Notes under the pieces: generated by a model
Database searches by the model: none
Told to the model about the DNA's origin: nothing
Seen by the model: the letters and a program-made list of their open reading frames with translations, nothing else
Shown: in pieces, positions 7,939 through 17,063 of the stretch
Position numbering within the stretch: position 1 is the stretch's first letter
How the letters are laid out: every line of letters begins with the position of its first letter
NCBI RefSeq assembly: GCF_035984415.1
Contig: NZ_CP130720.1
Location: 2,418,001 to 2,482,000, forward strand
Length of the DNA stretch: 64,000 bases
Origin: Streptomyces sp. NBC_01296
GTDB lineage: Bacteria > Actinomycetota > Actinomycetes > Streptomycetales > Streptomycetaceae
Reading direction: 5' to 3'
Made by a program: the position numbers and the translations under genes

Positions 7939-10900
7939 GTGACAACGACCGGTACGCCATGCTGATCGGAGTGTCCACGTACGACAGCGAGCGCTACCAC
8001 GACCTCCCGGCCGTCCGGGCCGACCTGCACTACATGCAAGCGGTGCTCCAGAACACCGAGATCGGCATGTACAACGACTGTGCCATGGTCCCCGAGCCGA
8101 CCCGCGCCGAGATGTTGCACGCCATCGAGACGTTTCTGGAGGAGCGGCAGCCCAGCGAGACCGCCCTCCTCTACTTCAGCGGGCACGGGGAGTTCTGCGA
8201 GGCCGACAACCAGCTGTACTTCCTCACCCGGGATGCCGACCCGGACGACCTGCCAGGCACGGCCGTGCCGGCCGAGTTCCTGGAGCGGATGCTCCAGTCC
8301 TGCCGTGCCTCCTCGAAGGTCGTACTGCTGGACTGCTGCTCCAGCGGTTCGGTCGTCCAGGGATGGACCGCCAAGGGGACGAGCGACACGAACGACCGGC
8401 CCGCGCCCAGCACCCTGCTGCGGCCCACCGGCGTCTACTTCATCACCGCCTCCGATGCCCTCCAGGCCGCCTCGGCGATGGCTCCGGTCGGATCCTCCCT
8501 CGGCACCTCCCGGTTCACCGGTGAGATCGTGGAGGGCCTGCGCAGCGGACGGATCAAGGACAGCGGCTGGGTCACGCCGGACGACCTGTTCGAGTACCTG
8601 ACGGCGCAGATGGTCCGCAACGGCGTGCCCCAGGAGCAGCGGCCGACCAAGTCCACGATCCGAGCGACGCACTCGCTGCCTCTGGCGCGCTCCGTGGCCC
8701 GGTCCGTGAACCTCCCCGCCCCGCCCCGCGATGCCGCCCAGTCCTCCCCCGCCCTGCTGAAGGCACGGGCGCTGGCCGGCCTCGACGCCCGCGACGGCAT
8801 CGACTGGCAGCAGCTGCTCCGCTACTACGTGCACTGCCTGGGCGCGCAAGCGGCGTCGGGCATGCTGCCCGACCGGGACAGCGGGCGAGGATCCGCGTAC
8901 TTCCTGCTGGGCCAGGGATCCGAGACGATCCAGTCCGGGCTCGGGCCCACCCTCCCCGCCCCCTCCCAGCTGCCGAAGCCGAGGAGCAGGGGCGCCCAGG
9001 CCGACGGCGCCGGGCTGCAGGAGTACTGGTACGGGTATCCGGCCATCACCCTCCCCGAACGCGGCGGGGACGGCCGGCGCCGCGCCGCCGTGCGGATCGC
9101 ACCGCTGCTGATCCAGCCGATGGAGCTCGCCCCCGACGAGGACGGCCGCGACAGGCTTCGCCCGAACGGTGTCCCCTCCCTGCACACCGGGCTGATCACG
9201 GAACTGCTGGCGGACGACGACGCTGCCGACCTGCTCGCCCGCTGGCAGCCGACCTGGCAGGAGGGCAACGGCACGCAGATGGTGCGGGCCGTGCGCGAGC
9301 TCCTGACCGAGCTCGGCATCCCGGAGCTGGAGCCCCTCGACCTGTCGGCCCTCAGCGAGCGGTCCGTGATGGACGCGCTGCGGCCCGGTGCTCACAACGC
9401 CGCGGTCCTCCTGGCGCCCTCGGGCGTGGAGCGGGTCGCCACTGGGGCGCTCGTGGACAACCTGCTCCAGATGTCGACGCGTACCGGGCAGATTCCCGGC
9501 ACCGCGCTGGACGCGCTCCTGACGGGCGGGGGCGACGAGGACACGAGCCGCGAAGCGCCGTCCGTCGTCGCTCCCGGGCCGTGCAACGAGAGCCAGGAGC
9601 TGGTGATCCGGTCGGCGATGACCCGGCCCCTGACCGTCGCCACCGGGCCGCCCGGTACCGGGAAGAGCGAGGTCGTGACCGCCGTGGTCACGACCGCTGT
9701 CGCCGCCGGCCAGACCGTGCTCGTGGCATCCACGAACAACGAGGCCGTGGACGTGGTCGCCAAGCGCTGTGACGAGATCTCGCCGGGCCTGCTCATGCGG
9801 ACGGGCAACGCGGCGGCGCTGGAGCTCGAGGCCGCGAAGCTGGAACGGCTGCTCGCCCAGCCCGTCGAAGCCCCGGGCCGGGGTGCGGCGACCGTGGCCG
9901 GCGACCTGCGCAACCGGCATGCCCGATCGGCCGCGCACCGGGCGGAGGCTGCACGGCTGGTGGGTGACGAGATGCAGCTGCTGGAACTGCTGCGGGAGCA
10001 GACCCGGCAGGCGGACGAACTCGGCCTGCCGGTCAAGCTGCTGCAAGGAGCGTGGGCCGACAGCGAGGTGGCCTCGCTCTCCCGCTGGGAGGAGCGGGCC
10101 CGGAAGGCAGCCGGTGCCGGACGGCTCTTTCTCGGCCGATGGCGTCGGGGGCGTGCCCTGGCCGCATTCGTCGCCGCGTCCCGGACGGATCCGGCCACCC
10201 CGTGGCCCTCCTGGGCCTCGGCGCGGCCGGCTCCGTCCGGGCTCCTCCTCGCGCTGGCGGACGTCGTGGCCGTGGAGAGTGCGCTGCGCGAACTCGTACC
10301 GGCGCTCCTCGGCCGGGACGAGGAGGAGCTGAAGCGAGCACGGCTGGAGAGCGACGCCGGATTGTCGGACACGTCGGGCGAACTCGCCCGGGCCGTGGCG
10401 GCCGAGGCCATGGTCCGGGGGAGCTCGCTCATGGGCCAGCGCCTCCAGGCGCTGCGCCAGCGCTCGGGTTTCCAGAAGAGCCAGCGCAACCTGATGGCAT
10501 ACCTCAAGGGGTGGGCCATCAGTACGCACTCGGTACGCCAGCTGGAACTCGTACCGAAGCTCTTCGACCTGGTCGTGATCGACGAGGCGAGCCAGTGCTC
10601 GATCCCCTCGGTCCTGCCCCTGCTGTTCCGGGCCAAGCGGGCGCTGATCATCGGTGATCCCATGCAACTCGGACACATTCCCGGCATCACCGCGGAGCAG
10701 GAACGACAGGCGCGCGTACGGACCGGGCTGAGTGCGGCGCAGCTCGAGGACCACCGACTCGCCTATCACGTGTACGCCTCGTACCACGCGGCCGCGCAGC
10801 ACGGTGAGGCGGCGCTGCTGCTCGACGAGCACTACCGCTGTCATCCGGCGATCGCGGACATCGTCAACGGCTACTGCTACGCGGGCCAGTTGCAGGTCCT

Positions 10901-11792
10901 CACCGATGTCCGCAGGCAGGTACCGGCATCCGACCCGTTCGGCCACACCGACCCGGCGCCGGTGCTGGGGTGGGTGGACGTCCCGCACGGCGAGTCGGCA
11001 CGGGGCGGCGGCGGCCAGTCCTGGCGCAACGCGGCAGAGGCGGACCGCGTACGGGAGACGGTGAACGACCTGCTGCTGCGACTGCCTGAGCGCGCGACGG
11101 TCGGGGTGGTGACACCGTTCCGGGCCCAGAAGGAGGCACTGGCCCGGGTATGGGCGGACGACGACCGGGTCCGCGTCGGCACGGTGCATGCCTTCCAGGG
11201 AGGGCAGCGCGATGTGATGGTCCTCAGCCCGGTGGCGACGGGCAACACGCCGCCGCGTACGACGCACTGGGTGGCGAGTCAGGTCAACCTGTGGAATGTT
11301 GCCGTGACCCGGGCCAAGTCGCAGCTGATCACCGTGGGCAGCCACGCGTTCTGGCAGGAACAGGCGGGACTCCCTGCCCTGCTCGCGGGGCGGTCGGCCG
11401 TACTGCGCAGGGGGACGTACGCGGACCAGGACTCGGCCGTCAGCGCGAACGCAGGTTCCGGCTTCCGCGAGGAGCTGGCCGACCGGCTCCAGGCGTACCT
11501 GAGCGCACGCGGCATCATCGATCTGGAGCGCGCGGCGGTGGTCGGCGGACACACCGTGGACCTGCTGTTCACGGTGGACGGGGCGAACACGGCGGTGCTG
11601 ATCGATCCCGGCCCCGGGCACGACCGGGATCCGGCACGGCATCTGCGGCTGACGCACGCGCGCGGCGACCTGCTGACGGGGCTCCCGTCCGGCGGCGCCG
11701 GGGCGAAGGCCGTTCCGGTGACGCGCACGGTCCGGGTGCCTGCCTGGCGGATTCTGGTCGGTGAGTCGGCGCTGGAGCCGCTGTTCGCCTGA
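7935..11792 (+). CDS. caspase-like protease / SF1 helicase fusion
   Basis: The protein has 1285 residues, starting at a GTG that overlaps the EACC1-like stop. Residues 1-240 are a C14 caspase-like domain: catalytic His84 in YFSGHGE and Cys135 in LLDCCSSG. Residues about 260-540 are an unrecognised linker domain. Residues about 550-1130 are a Upf1/DNA2-type SF1 helicase with Walker A GPPGTGKS (K577), Walker B VVIDEAS (D883/E884), the nucleotide motif GDPMQLGHI, and VHAFQGGQRD near the end. The last 130 residues resemble a PD-(D/E)xK-type fold (VVGGHTVDLLF, then AVLIDPG), but the usual E-x-K is not evident. It probably senses invading nucleic acid and triggers protease-mediated death or dormancy; this role is inferred from the architecture. 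Confidence 0.85.
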   Translation: MSDNDRYAMLIGVSTYDSERYHDLPAVRADLHYMQAVLQNTEIGMYNDCAMVPEPTRAEMLHAIETFLEERQPSETALLYFSGHGEFCEADNQLYFLTRDADPDDLPGTAVPAEFLERMLQSCRASSKVVLLDCCSSGSVVQGWTAKGTSDTNDRPAPSTLLRPTGVYFITASDALQAASAMAPVGSSLGTSRFTGEIVEGLRSGRIKDSGWVTPDDLFEYLTAQMVRNGVPQEQRPTKSTIRATHSLPLARSVARSVNLPAPPRDAAQSSPALLKARALAGLDARDGIDWQQLLRYYVHCLGAQAASGMLPDRDSGRGSAYFLLGQGSETIQSGLGPTLPAPSQLPKPRSRGAQADGAGLQEYWYGYPAITLPERGGDGRRRAAVRIAPLLIQPMELAPDEDGRDRLRPNGVPSLHTGLITELLADDDAADLLARWQPTWQEGNGTQMVRAVRELLTELGIPELEPLDLSALSERSVMDALRPGAHNAAVLLAPSGVERVATGALVDNLLQMSTRTGQIPGTALDALLTGGGDEDTSREAPSVVAPGPCNESQELVIRSAMTRPLTVATGPPGTGKSEVVTAVVTTAVAAGQTVLVASTNNEAVDVVAKRCDEISPGLLMRTGNAAALELEAAKLERLLAQPVEAPGRGAATVAGDLRNRHARSAAHRAEAARLVGDEMQLLELLREQTRQADELGLPVKLLQGAWADSEVASLSRWEERARKAAGAGRLFLGRWRRGRALAAFVAASRTDPATPWPSWASARPAPSGLLLALADVVAVESALRELVPALLGRDEEELKRARLESDAGLSDTSGELARAVAAEAMVRGSSLMGQRLQALRQRSGFQKSQRNLMAYLKGWAISTHSVRQLELVPKLFDLVVIDEASQCSIPSVLPLLFRAKRALIIGDPMQLGHIPGITAEQERQARVRTGLSAAQLEDHRLAYHVYASYHAAAQHGEAALLLDEHYRCHPAIADIVNGYCYAGQLQVLTDVRRQVPASDPFGHTDPAPVLGWVDVPHGESARGGGGQSWRNAAEADRVRETVNDLLLRLPERATVGVVTPFRAQKEALARVWADDDRVRVGTVHAFQGGQRDVMVLSPVATGNTPPRTTHWVASQVNLWNVAVTRAKSQLITVGSHAFWQEQAGLPALLAGRSAVLRRGTYADQDSAVSANAGSGFREELADRLQAYLSARGIIDLERAAVVGGHTVDLLFTVDGANTAVLIDPGPGHDRDPARHLRLTHARGDLLTGLPSGGAGAKAVPVTRTVRVPAWRILVGESALEPLFA

Positions 11793-11837
11793 GCCTCGAA
11801 CAGCCGGCCGGCCCAGGGCGCGGAGACGGCCCAGGGG

Positions 11838-12221
11838 GTGTCCGCGGCGAAGGTGCTGCCGCCGTCCCACCCGTGCGGTCCGCCGGGCACCGACAGCCAG
11901 AGTCCGGCGAACCGGTGGCGCAGGGAGCGGTCAGGGAAAGTCTCCGATGCCGACCGGGTGCCGACCGGTGCCCCGGTGGCGTACCAGGTCGCGCACCTGG
12001 GCTGGGGCCCGCGCTACGAGTACGACCTGGCCGACGACGCCGACGTACCGCTGATGCACGAGCGGGTGGTCCGCGAGGCTCAGACGCCTGAGGACCTGCT
12101 CGCCCCCCTCAATGCGGACGTGCTGCGGAGCCACTGGCAAGCCCTGTTCCTGCCCGGCCCGGCGAGGGCCGCCGGGGAGTCCCGCTTCCCCGAGCTCGCA
12201 AGTCCGGCGGCGGCCGCGTAG
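11838..12221 (+). pseudogene. C-terminal remnant of an AbiEii-partner (antitoxin-like) gene
   Basis: From about 11950 the frame encodes a protein-like sequence with VAYQVAHLGWGPRYEY, a run of acidic residues and LNADVLRSHWQALFLPGP, ending at TAG 12219-12221. It overlaps the following AbiEii-like start. The first 35-40 residues look like non-coding sequence, so the 5' part seems lost. In actinobacteria this kind of small protein often precedes an AbiEii nucleotidyltransferase. The antisense strand of 11793-11927 also reads like a protein fragment (SVPGGPHGWDGGSTFAADTPW), so the junction may join several remnants. Confidence 0.4.
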
Positions 12222-12472
12222 TGGAAGACCTGCACCGCCGACTCATCCGCATCGGCCTGAAAGCACTTGCTGAGGACTTCGGCTACCGGCGCGCGGGCGG
12301 ATACGCGGTCCAGGCCCATCGTCTCGTCAGCCGCGTCAGTGACGACGTCGACCTGTTCACCCCGATCGGGCGCGCCGAGGGGCAACTGCGACAGGCGATC
12401 GCACGTCTCACCGAGGCGTACCGGATGGCCCCGCGCTCGGCTGGTAGAACTCGCCGCACAGAACGAGTTTGA
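12221..12472 (+). pseudogene. truncated AbiEii/AbiGii-type nucleotidyltransferase toxin
   Basis: The reading frame gives 83 residues from the GTG at 12221, which overlaps the upstream TAG. The start LHRRLIRIGLKALAEDFGYRRAGGYAVQ and the motif RVSDDVDLFT match the nucleotidyltransferase core of the AbiEii family (GG...H...R.S.DVDLF). Intact members have about 200-300 residues. Here the frame breaks after LTEAYRMAP and ends in unrelated sequence, and a neighbouring frame continues briefly (ELAAQNEFERSVDEY). The DVD metal residues are present, but the rest of the enzyme is gone, so it should be inactive. It marks an old abortive-infection or toxin-antitoxin pair next to the caspase system. Confidence 0.6.
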
Positions 12473-12644
12473 ACGCAGCGTCGACGAATACGCGTCCGCC
12501 GTCGCCCGCATCCAACACCACTCCGACAGTCCGGAACCTTGTCCGCGTGGAGCTTACGGGGCTTGAAATGGCGGCCTCGGCAGGGGTGGGGCTAAAAAAG
12601 GGGCGAACTCACGGGTCCGAGCCCCGTGGACCGGGGCCAGCCGG

Positions 12645-12676
12645 GATCAGGGCCGCGCGGTCCCGCGGCCCTGATC
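12645..12676. terminator. strong hairpin, probable terminator
   Basis: A perfect 13-bp stem (GATCAGGGCCGCG, 12645-12657, with its complement at 12664-12676) encloses a 6-nt loop. It lies between the AbiEii remnant and the end of the leftward cold-shock gene and can stop transcripts from either side. The rest of 12473-12802 shows no gene, only a small 6-bp hairpin at 12766-12780. Confidence 0.65.
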
Positions 12677-12802
12677 GTGTGCGTCGCAGATCCCGCCAGC
12701 ACCCGGACGACGTTCGGTCGACCGTCGCTCCGAGGATGGTACGGCGGGTGCAGGGGCATCCACCCGGCACTCCCAGTGCCTGCTGCAGGCGGGCAGGACA
12801 GG

Positions 12803-13006
12803 TCAGGCCGGGGTGATGTTCTCCGCCTGGGGGCCCTTCTGGCCCTGGGTGACGTCGAACGTCACGACCTGGCCCTCTTGGAGCTCACGGAAGCCCGAGG
12901 AGTTGATCGCCGAGTAGTGGGCGAACACGTCCGGGCCGCCACCGTCCTGGGCGATGAAGCCGAAGCCCTTCTCCGCGTTGAACCACTTCACAGTTCCCGT
13001 CGCCAT
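12803..13006 (-). CDS. cold-shock protein (CspA family), copy 1
   Basis: The 67-residue single-domain cold-shock protein carries both RNA-binding motifs (KGFGFI and DVFAHYSAI). The start [18 protein letters not shown] and the end [11 protein letters not shown] are typical of Streptomyces Csp proteins. It binds single-stranded RNA/DNA and melts RNA structure. It is a close paralogue of the protein at 19730-19933 and differs at a few sites, such as AQDGGGPD versus EQEGGGAD. A Shine-Dalgarno-like GGAAGG lies 8 nt before the ATG. The gene lies downstream of the broken MerR gene, in the same order as in copy 2. The 249 bp between it and the MerR remnant hold no gene. Confidence 0.95.
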   Translation of the reverse strand: MATGTVKWFNAEKGFGFIAQDGGGPDVFAHYSAINSSGFRELQEGQVVTFDVTQGQKGPQAENITPA

Positions 13007-13255
13007 GTCTCATGCCTTCCAGTCGATGAACGCCAACCGCCCGATGCGGAAGGCGGAGGTGATCGCCCTGGTTCCTGCGGCACAGCACAGCAAAACGCCC
13101 ACACCGAGGCGTGGGCAAAGGGAACTTCCGAACCACGACAGCTAGCCCAAACGCTACACGCCCACGACGGGCTGTCACCAGAGGAAACGAGGGCACGTCG
13201 CGCCCTTGGGCCGGGGGCATGCCGTCCCGCCGAGGGCCGGCGGGCACGCTCCAGC

Positions 13256-13489
13256 TCAAGCCGCGGACGCCGGGTCCGCTGACTGGGCGTTTAGCGGTGT
13301 TCGGCGTTGATGCGCAGCTGGTAGGGGGAGCAGCGGCGGTGTCCGCCCGCGGAGCGGGGTGATCGAGCGGTGCTCGCCGATCGCACGGAGGAAGCTCTGG
13401 GTGGTGCCGAGCAGTTCGGCGGCACGGCCCAAGGTGTAGGCGGGGTAGTCGTCGTCACCGAGACGGCCGAATGAATCGTCTGCGGTCAT
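13256..13489 (-). pseudogene. broken copy of a small MerR-like regulator
   Basis: The first 43 residues (MTADDSFGRLGDDDYPAY...SITPLR) match the intact regulator at 21703-22041 almost residue for residue. The frame then shifts. Comparison with the intact copy shows a 5-bp loss right after the codons for ITPLR, and a 99-bp deletion whose ends are the two GATGCGC repeats seen at 21757 and 21856 in the intact copy; one GATGCGC remains here at 13309-13315. The winged part and the C-terminal helix are therefore lost. It is read as inactivated. The intact partner may have made this copy dispensable. Confidence 0.8.
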
Positions 13490-14267
13490 CGCACCACTCT
13501 GTGGAACACGTGGAGGGGCCCTGGTGCCTATGGCACCAGGGCCCCGAAGGAACTGCTACACCATCTGCCGGCCCTGGTACTGCGCCGGCCCTCTGTTTCC
13601 GCCCACCCGACCTGAGCTTCGCCGGGCGTGCGGGGATCGCGGATGCGTGACCGGAGACCACCTCACCATCGATGTCCTGCGGTACCCGGACTCGCGTGGC
13701 GTCCGGGCGATCCTGATGGCGCCCAATCCCTCCGTTCTTCCCTCTGGATCAATCACTTACCAAACGGAAACTGCGTACTGCTGATACTGCGAACTGCTGC
13801 AACGCGGGTACTGCTGTTGCTGCTGACTGCGAACTTCCTGTACTGCTGGTGTTACGTACTGCTGGTGACCTGTCAGAGCGCCACTTCGGCGGCCAGCCCC
13901 GTCGCCCATCCTGCATCTGCTCTGGCTTAGAACCCCACTGCCGAACCTCCCGGTGCGCGCGCCCGCAGCCGACGCCTTCACCGAGGTACCGCTTCACTCA
14001 ACTTCACTGCTGGTACTGCGAACTGCACTTACCGGGTACTGCCACTGCGTTCACTGCGTTACTGCTCATGGTGGCCCCTGATGACTGCGGGCCACCCGGT
14101 CCGGTCGTCAGCCCCGTCGCCGTCCTGCAACTGCCCTGGCTTCGACACTCCACCACCGCACCGTCCTGCGCACTGCAACCACGGGTACTGCTGCCCGGCA
14201 GTTCGTCTCTGCCAGGCCCTGCGGTCTCTCTGCGTTACGAGAGAAACCATAACCACGCCACCACCCA
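13490..14267. repeat. duplicated intergenic region, copy 1 (TACTGC-rich)
   Basis: This 778-bp spacer between the MerR remnant and the divergent ATPase gene is a homologue of 22042-22753. Shared landmarks include the GAAGGAACTGCTACACCATC block, a CCTCACNATCGATGTCCTGC block, a GCGCCCGCAGCCGACGCC block and ACGAGAGAAACCATAACCA just before the ATPase start. In the centre (13765-13870) TACTGCT/GTACTGCTG units recur at irregular spacing. Base composition is less GC-rich than in neighbouring genes. The start contains a hairpin around GGGGCCCTGGTGCC...GGCACCAGGGCCCC (13515-13545). No convincing gene is visible. A long structured leader or divergent regulatory region is likely. Confidence 0.65.
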
Positions 14268-14771
14268 ATGTCTACTCCAGCCACCATAGATTTCCGCGTG
14301 TGCGGCGAGGAGGTAATCCGCCTCGGACGCTGGGAGGCATCAGAGGGGCGCTTCGGGTTGAGCGCCTCAGCGACGGGCACGAGAACGGGCGCGGGCCGGC
14401 GTCGCCGGCCCGAAGAGGCGGCGGCCTCCCCCGGCGACGCGCGTGCCAGTACGCGGGATTTCCTCGACCATCTCGTGCAGGCGGTCTCAGCTCAGGCGGC
14501 CGATGACGTGGTGCTCGTCGTTTCGGAGCTCGCCACCAATGCCCTGCGCCATGGCGGGGGATCCTGCACCCTGACCCTGACGCCCCACGTGGACGGTATC
14601 GAGGTGGCGGTCCAGGGCCCCAGCCCGCACGCACCTGGCACGCGCACCCCCGACCTGCGCGGCGGGAGCGGCGGCTTCGGCTGGTCCATGGTCAACCACC
14701 TCGCACAGGCCACCGCCGTCACCCACCAGACCACCGGCGGCAAGACCGTCAGCGCCCTCCTCCCCCGGTAG
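14268..14771 (+). CDS. anti-sigma-factor-like ATP-binding protein (HATPase)
   Basis: The 167-residue protein has a unique N-terminus (MSTPATIDFRVCGEEV) followed by a single HATPase_c domain of the RsbW/SpoIIAB type: N-box VVSELATNALRHGGG, G1-like DLRGGSGGFGWSMV, and the closing strand GKTVSALLPR. Such proteins bind sigma or anti-anti-sigma factors and often phosphorylate the latter. It is transcribed away from the broken MerR gene across the TACTGC-rich spacer. The same first codons reappear at 22754, where the gene is broken. The ATG lies close to the conserved end of the duplicated spacer, which supports this start. Confidence 0.8.
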   Translation: MSTPATIDFRVCGEEVIRLGRWEASEGRFGLSASATGTRTGAGRRRRPEEAAASPGDARASTRDFLDHLVQAVSAQAADDVVLVVSELATNALRHGGGSCTLTLTPHVDGIEVAVQGPSPHAPGTRTPDLRGGSGGFGWSMVNHLAQATAVTHQTTGGKTVSALLPR

Positions 14772-15284
14772 AACCCTGCCCGGCATATCCCCCGCCCGGC
14801 GGCATCCCCAGAACATGCTGTCCTCGTTGAAACGGACGCGTCACCCGCGAGGTCATCCCCGAGCCTGCCTCGCGCCCGGTCCTGGCCGCCCAAGGCCAGG
14901 ACCGTACGGGTTCCAGGTTTGCAGCCTCCGGCGTATGCGGGCCAAGCCGGCCCGGCAGCCGGGCTCTGACCCGGCGCGGTCGCAGGGCTGCCGCCTCAGA
15001 ACGGCTCAGTCCGGTCACAACAGGGTGGCCACCGCTCCTTGGACGGTCATAGACGAGTTGCTTGCCCACCAGACAAACCACTACCCCGACAAGCATCGGG
15101 CCGTCGTGAACACCTTGTCGAAGCTGCGCGAGTTACTGCCATGGGAGTTGGAGCGCTCCCCGGAACCGCTCGACTTGGATCGCTCATCGACCCCGGCGCA
15201 GGGCGCCCACTACCAGGGTGGCCGGTGACGGATACCCGGCTCTACGGGTGCTGTGGGGCCGGACGGCACGGGTTGCCATGCCGA
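14772..15284. other. no supported gene
   Basis: This 513-bp stretch holds open frames of up to about 137 codons, but codon-position composition and sequence look like chance. A segment near 15040-15180 (TVIDELLAHQTNHYPDKHRAVV) reads somewhat like a protein and could be the tail of a lost gene. I recognise nothing else. Confidence 0.4.
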
Positions 15285-15845
15285 TCAGATACTCGTCCAT
15301 GCGTCGAGAAAGGCCTTTCGCCTGGCCGGATCAGCTGATGTGTGGTCCGCGTGCAGGACGCGCCAGGCTGTGAGTTCGAGGTCCCGGAGCCACAGCTCGC
15401 CGATGACCTGCGTTTTGAGGTCGGGGAGGTGGTCGGACTCGCAGAGCGCTTGGCCGATGACCCCCCCGGCTGCGATGCGCTGGGGCGGGGTCATTTCGTC
15501 AACAGCCGAGAGGATCTGTCCGGCCAGACCGGTGCCTTCGCCTGCCAGCGAACTCAGGACGTAGTCCTTGATGTTGTTGGGCAGCAAGTAGAGGGAGCCC
15601 GAAGACCTCCACAAGTCCGACCAGAAGTGTTCTCCGGCCTCGGTGGGAGCGGGGAGCGCTGCCAGGAGTCCGAGGAGATGCGCGGTGGCCGCGTACCCGT
15701 CGGAGTGGGCCGATGCGACGACGGCGATGTCCGCGACGCGCTCCACGTCGATTCGGCCGGCTTCAAGGCGTGGATCCAGTCCCAGTCGCTGTTCCAGCTG
15801 ATGGGAAAGGGGGGCGGACGCGTGGGAGCGGAACTCGGGAAGCAT
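15285..15845 (-). CDS. hypothetical protein
   Basis: The protein has 186 residues from the ATG at 15845 (MLPEFRSHASAPL). A longer version from 15905 is possible, but its first 20 residues look unlike protein. The sequence is mostly alpha-helical and mildly acidic, with a repeat-like helical core (VADIAVVASAHSDGYAATAHLLGLLAAL, then IAAGGVIGQALCESDHL). There is no signal peptide, membrane helix or known motif that I recognise. It lies alone between the ATPase gene and the divergent hemolysin III gene. Codon use looks like a real gene. No function is proposed. Confidence 0.6.
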   Translation of the reverse strand: MLPEFRSHASAPLSHQLEQRLGLDPRLEAGRIDVERVADIAVVASAHSDGYAATAHLLGLLAALPAPTEAGEHFWSDLWRSSGSLYLLPNNIKDYVLSSLAGEGTGLAGQILSAVDEMTPPQRIAAGGVIGQALCESDHLPDLKTQVIGELWLRDLELTAWRVLHADHTSADPARRKAFLDAWTSI

Positions 15846-16106
15846 CGGCGGTCCTTGAACGTAGGAGAGCGGAGAGGCCCGTTCGGAAGCCCTGATCGTT
15901 CCCACGGTGCGCCGAATTACACGAGTCCCACGGCCCCAGTTGGCGGAAGGCTACGGTGACGGAAGCATGAGGCGGATGAAGCAGCCGCGTCCGGCAGCTC
16001 CCGGCGGGGCTTGGGCAGACCTCCCGCAATGCCGCTCCGGGCGGGCTCCTAGCATGCACACATGGTTGCCAGTGCTGCCCGGCAGTACGAGTCAGGAAGA
16101 GAAGCA

Positions 16107-16847
16107 GTGTCCCGAGACGACGCCAAAGCTGGCCGTGTTACTTCCACACCAACGGTCGGCGGACGCGAGAACTCCCATCCGATTACCGACCTGGCCGAGC
16201 GAGCGGCCGATCAGCCGGAGCCGATCAAGCCGAAGCTACGAGGATGGCTCCACGCCGGCATGGTCCCCGCATCGCTGGCCGCGGGCATCGTCCTCATCTG
16301 TCTCGCAGGCACGCCGCAAGCGACCCTGGCCTGCACCGTGTACGCCGTCACCGCCTGGTTGCTGTTCGGGACGAGCGCGGTCTACCACCTCGGCACCTGG
16401 GGCCCCCTCGGCGAGGCCGTTCTGCGGCGCCTGGACCACGCCAACATCTTCCTGATCATCGCGGGCACCTGCACCCCTCTCGCCCTGCTCCTCCTCCCCC
16501 CTGACCAGCGGTCCGTCCTCCTGTGGATCGTGTGGACGGGCGCGCTGGCGGGCATCGCCTTCCGCGTCCTGTGGGTCGGATCCCCCCGCTGGCTCTACAC
16601 CCCCTGCTACCTGGCCCTGGGCTGGGCACCGGTGCGCTACTTGCCCAACTTCCTGCACGGCGGAGGGGCGACCCTACTCACCTTGATCGTGACCGGCGGG
16701 CTGCTCTACAGCGCGGGCGCGGTCGTCTACGCCCTCCAGCGCCCCGACCCATCACCCCGCTGGTTCGGCTACCACGAGGTGTTCCACGCCCTGACCGTGG
16801 CAGCCTTCACCGCGCACTACATCGCCATCTCACTCGCCGCCTACTGA
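16107..16847 (+). CDS. hemolysin III / PAQR family membrane protein
   Basis: The protein has 246 residues from the GTG at 16107, which has AGGAAG 7 nt upstream; an ATG at 16062 would add 15 residues. After a polar N-terminus, seven hydrophobic helices follow. The family's metal-site residues are visible: S-A-V-Y-H early, L-D-H-A-N in the middle and Y-H-E-V-F-H-A near the end. The PAQR/hemolysin III family acts in the membrane and is linked to lipid hydrolysis or membrane homeostasis; the haemolytic role is not general. It stands alone, followed by a strong hairpin. Confidence 0.88.
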   Translation: MSRDDAKAGRVTSTPTVGGRENSHPITDLAERAADQPEPIKPKLRGWLHAGMVPASLAAGIVLICLAGTPQATLACTVYAVTAWLLFGTSAVYHLGTWGPLGEAVLRRLDHANIFLIIAGTCTPLALLLLPPDQRSVLLWIVWTGALAGIAFRVLWVGSPRWLYTPCYLALGWAPVRYLPNFLHGGGATLLTLIVTGGLLYSAGAVVYALQRPDPSPRWFGYHEVFHALTVAAFTAHYIAISLAAY

Positions 16848-16868
16848 CCACGACCATCTGTGGACGCT

Positions 16869-16894
16869 CGCCCGCCCGCTCTACGGGGCGGGCG
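16869..16894 (+). terminator. hairpin after the hemolysin III gene
   Basis: Nine-base arms CGCCCGCCC (16869-16877) and GGGCGGGCG (16886-16894) enclose an 8-nt loop, 22 bp after the stop codon. The remaining sequence to 17063 shows no gene. Confidence 0.7.
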
Positions 16895-17063
16895 CGCTGC
16901 CGACCGGCTTCGGGTCGGGGTGCGAGCGGGCGGCGGAGGGAGACGTAGTCGTCGGCGACGTCGGACAGGTGATCGTGGTCGGCCGGTTCCGGTCCGTGGT
17001 GAACCGCGGGGCGGCTTTGACGTCCTCCCGCGTGCCGGCGGTCGTCTCGGTCTTCCCCGTCTG

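Noticed and set aside
7563..11870. A very long leftward open frame (over 1400 codons) opposite the caspase-helicase gene
   Set aside because: It is rich in R, G, H and P without motifs and mirrors the third-position GC bias of the real gene. Similar antisense frames lie opposite most long genes here (for example 5023-7314, 38505-40088 and 43426-45810).
13757..13981. Small leftward frame encoding a Q/Y-rich peptide ([20 protein letters not shown]), with a counterpart near 22320-22514
   Set aside because: The peptide is a by-product of the TACTGC units. The two copies do not keep the same reading frame, and no ribosome site is seen.
14815..15228. A 137-codon rightward open frame after the ATPase gene
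   Set aside because: It has no ribosome site, random-looking composition and no recognisable segments apart from a short protein-like stretch.
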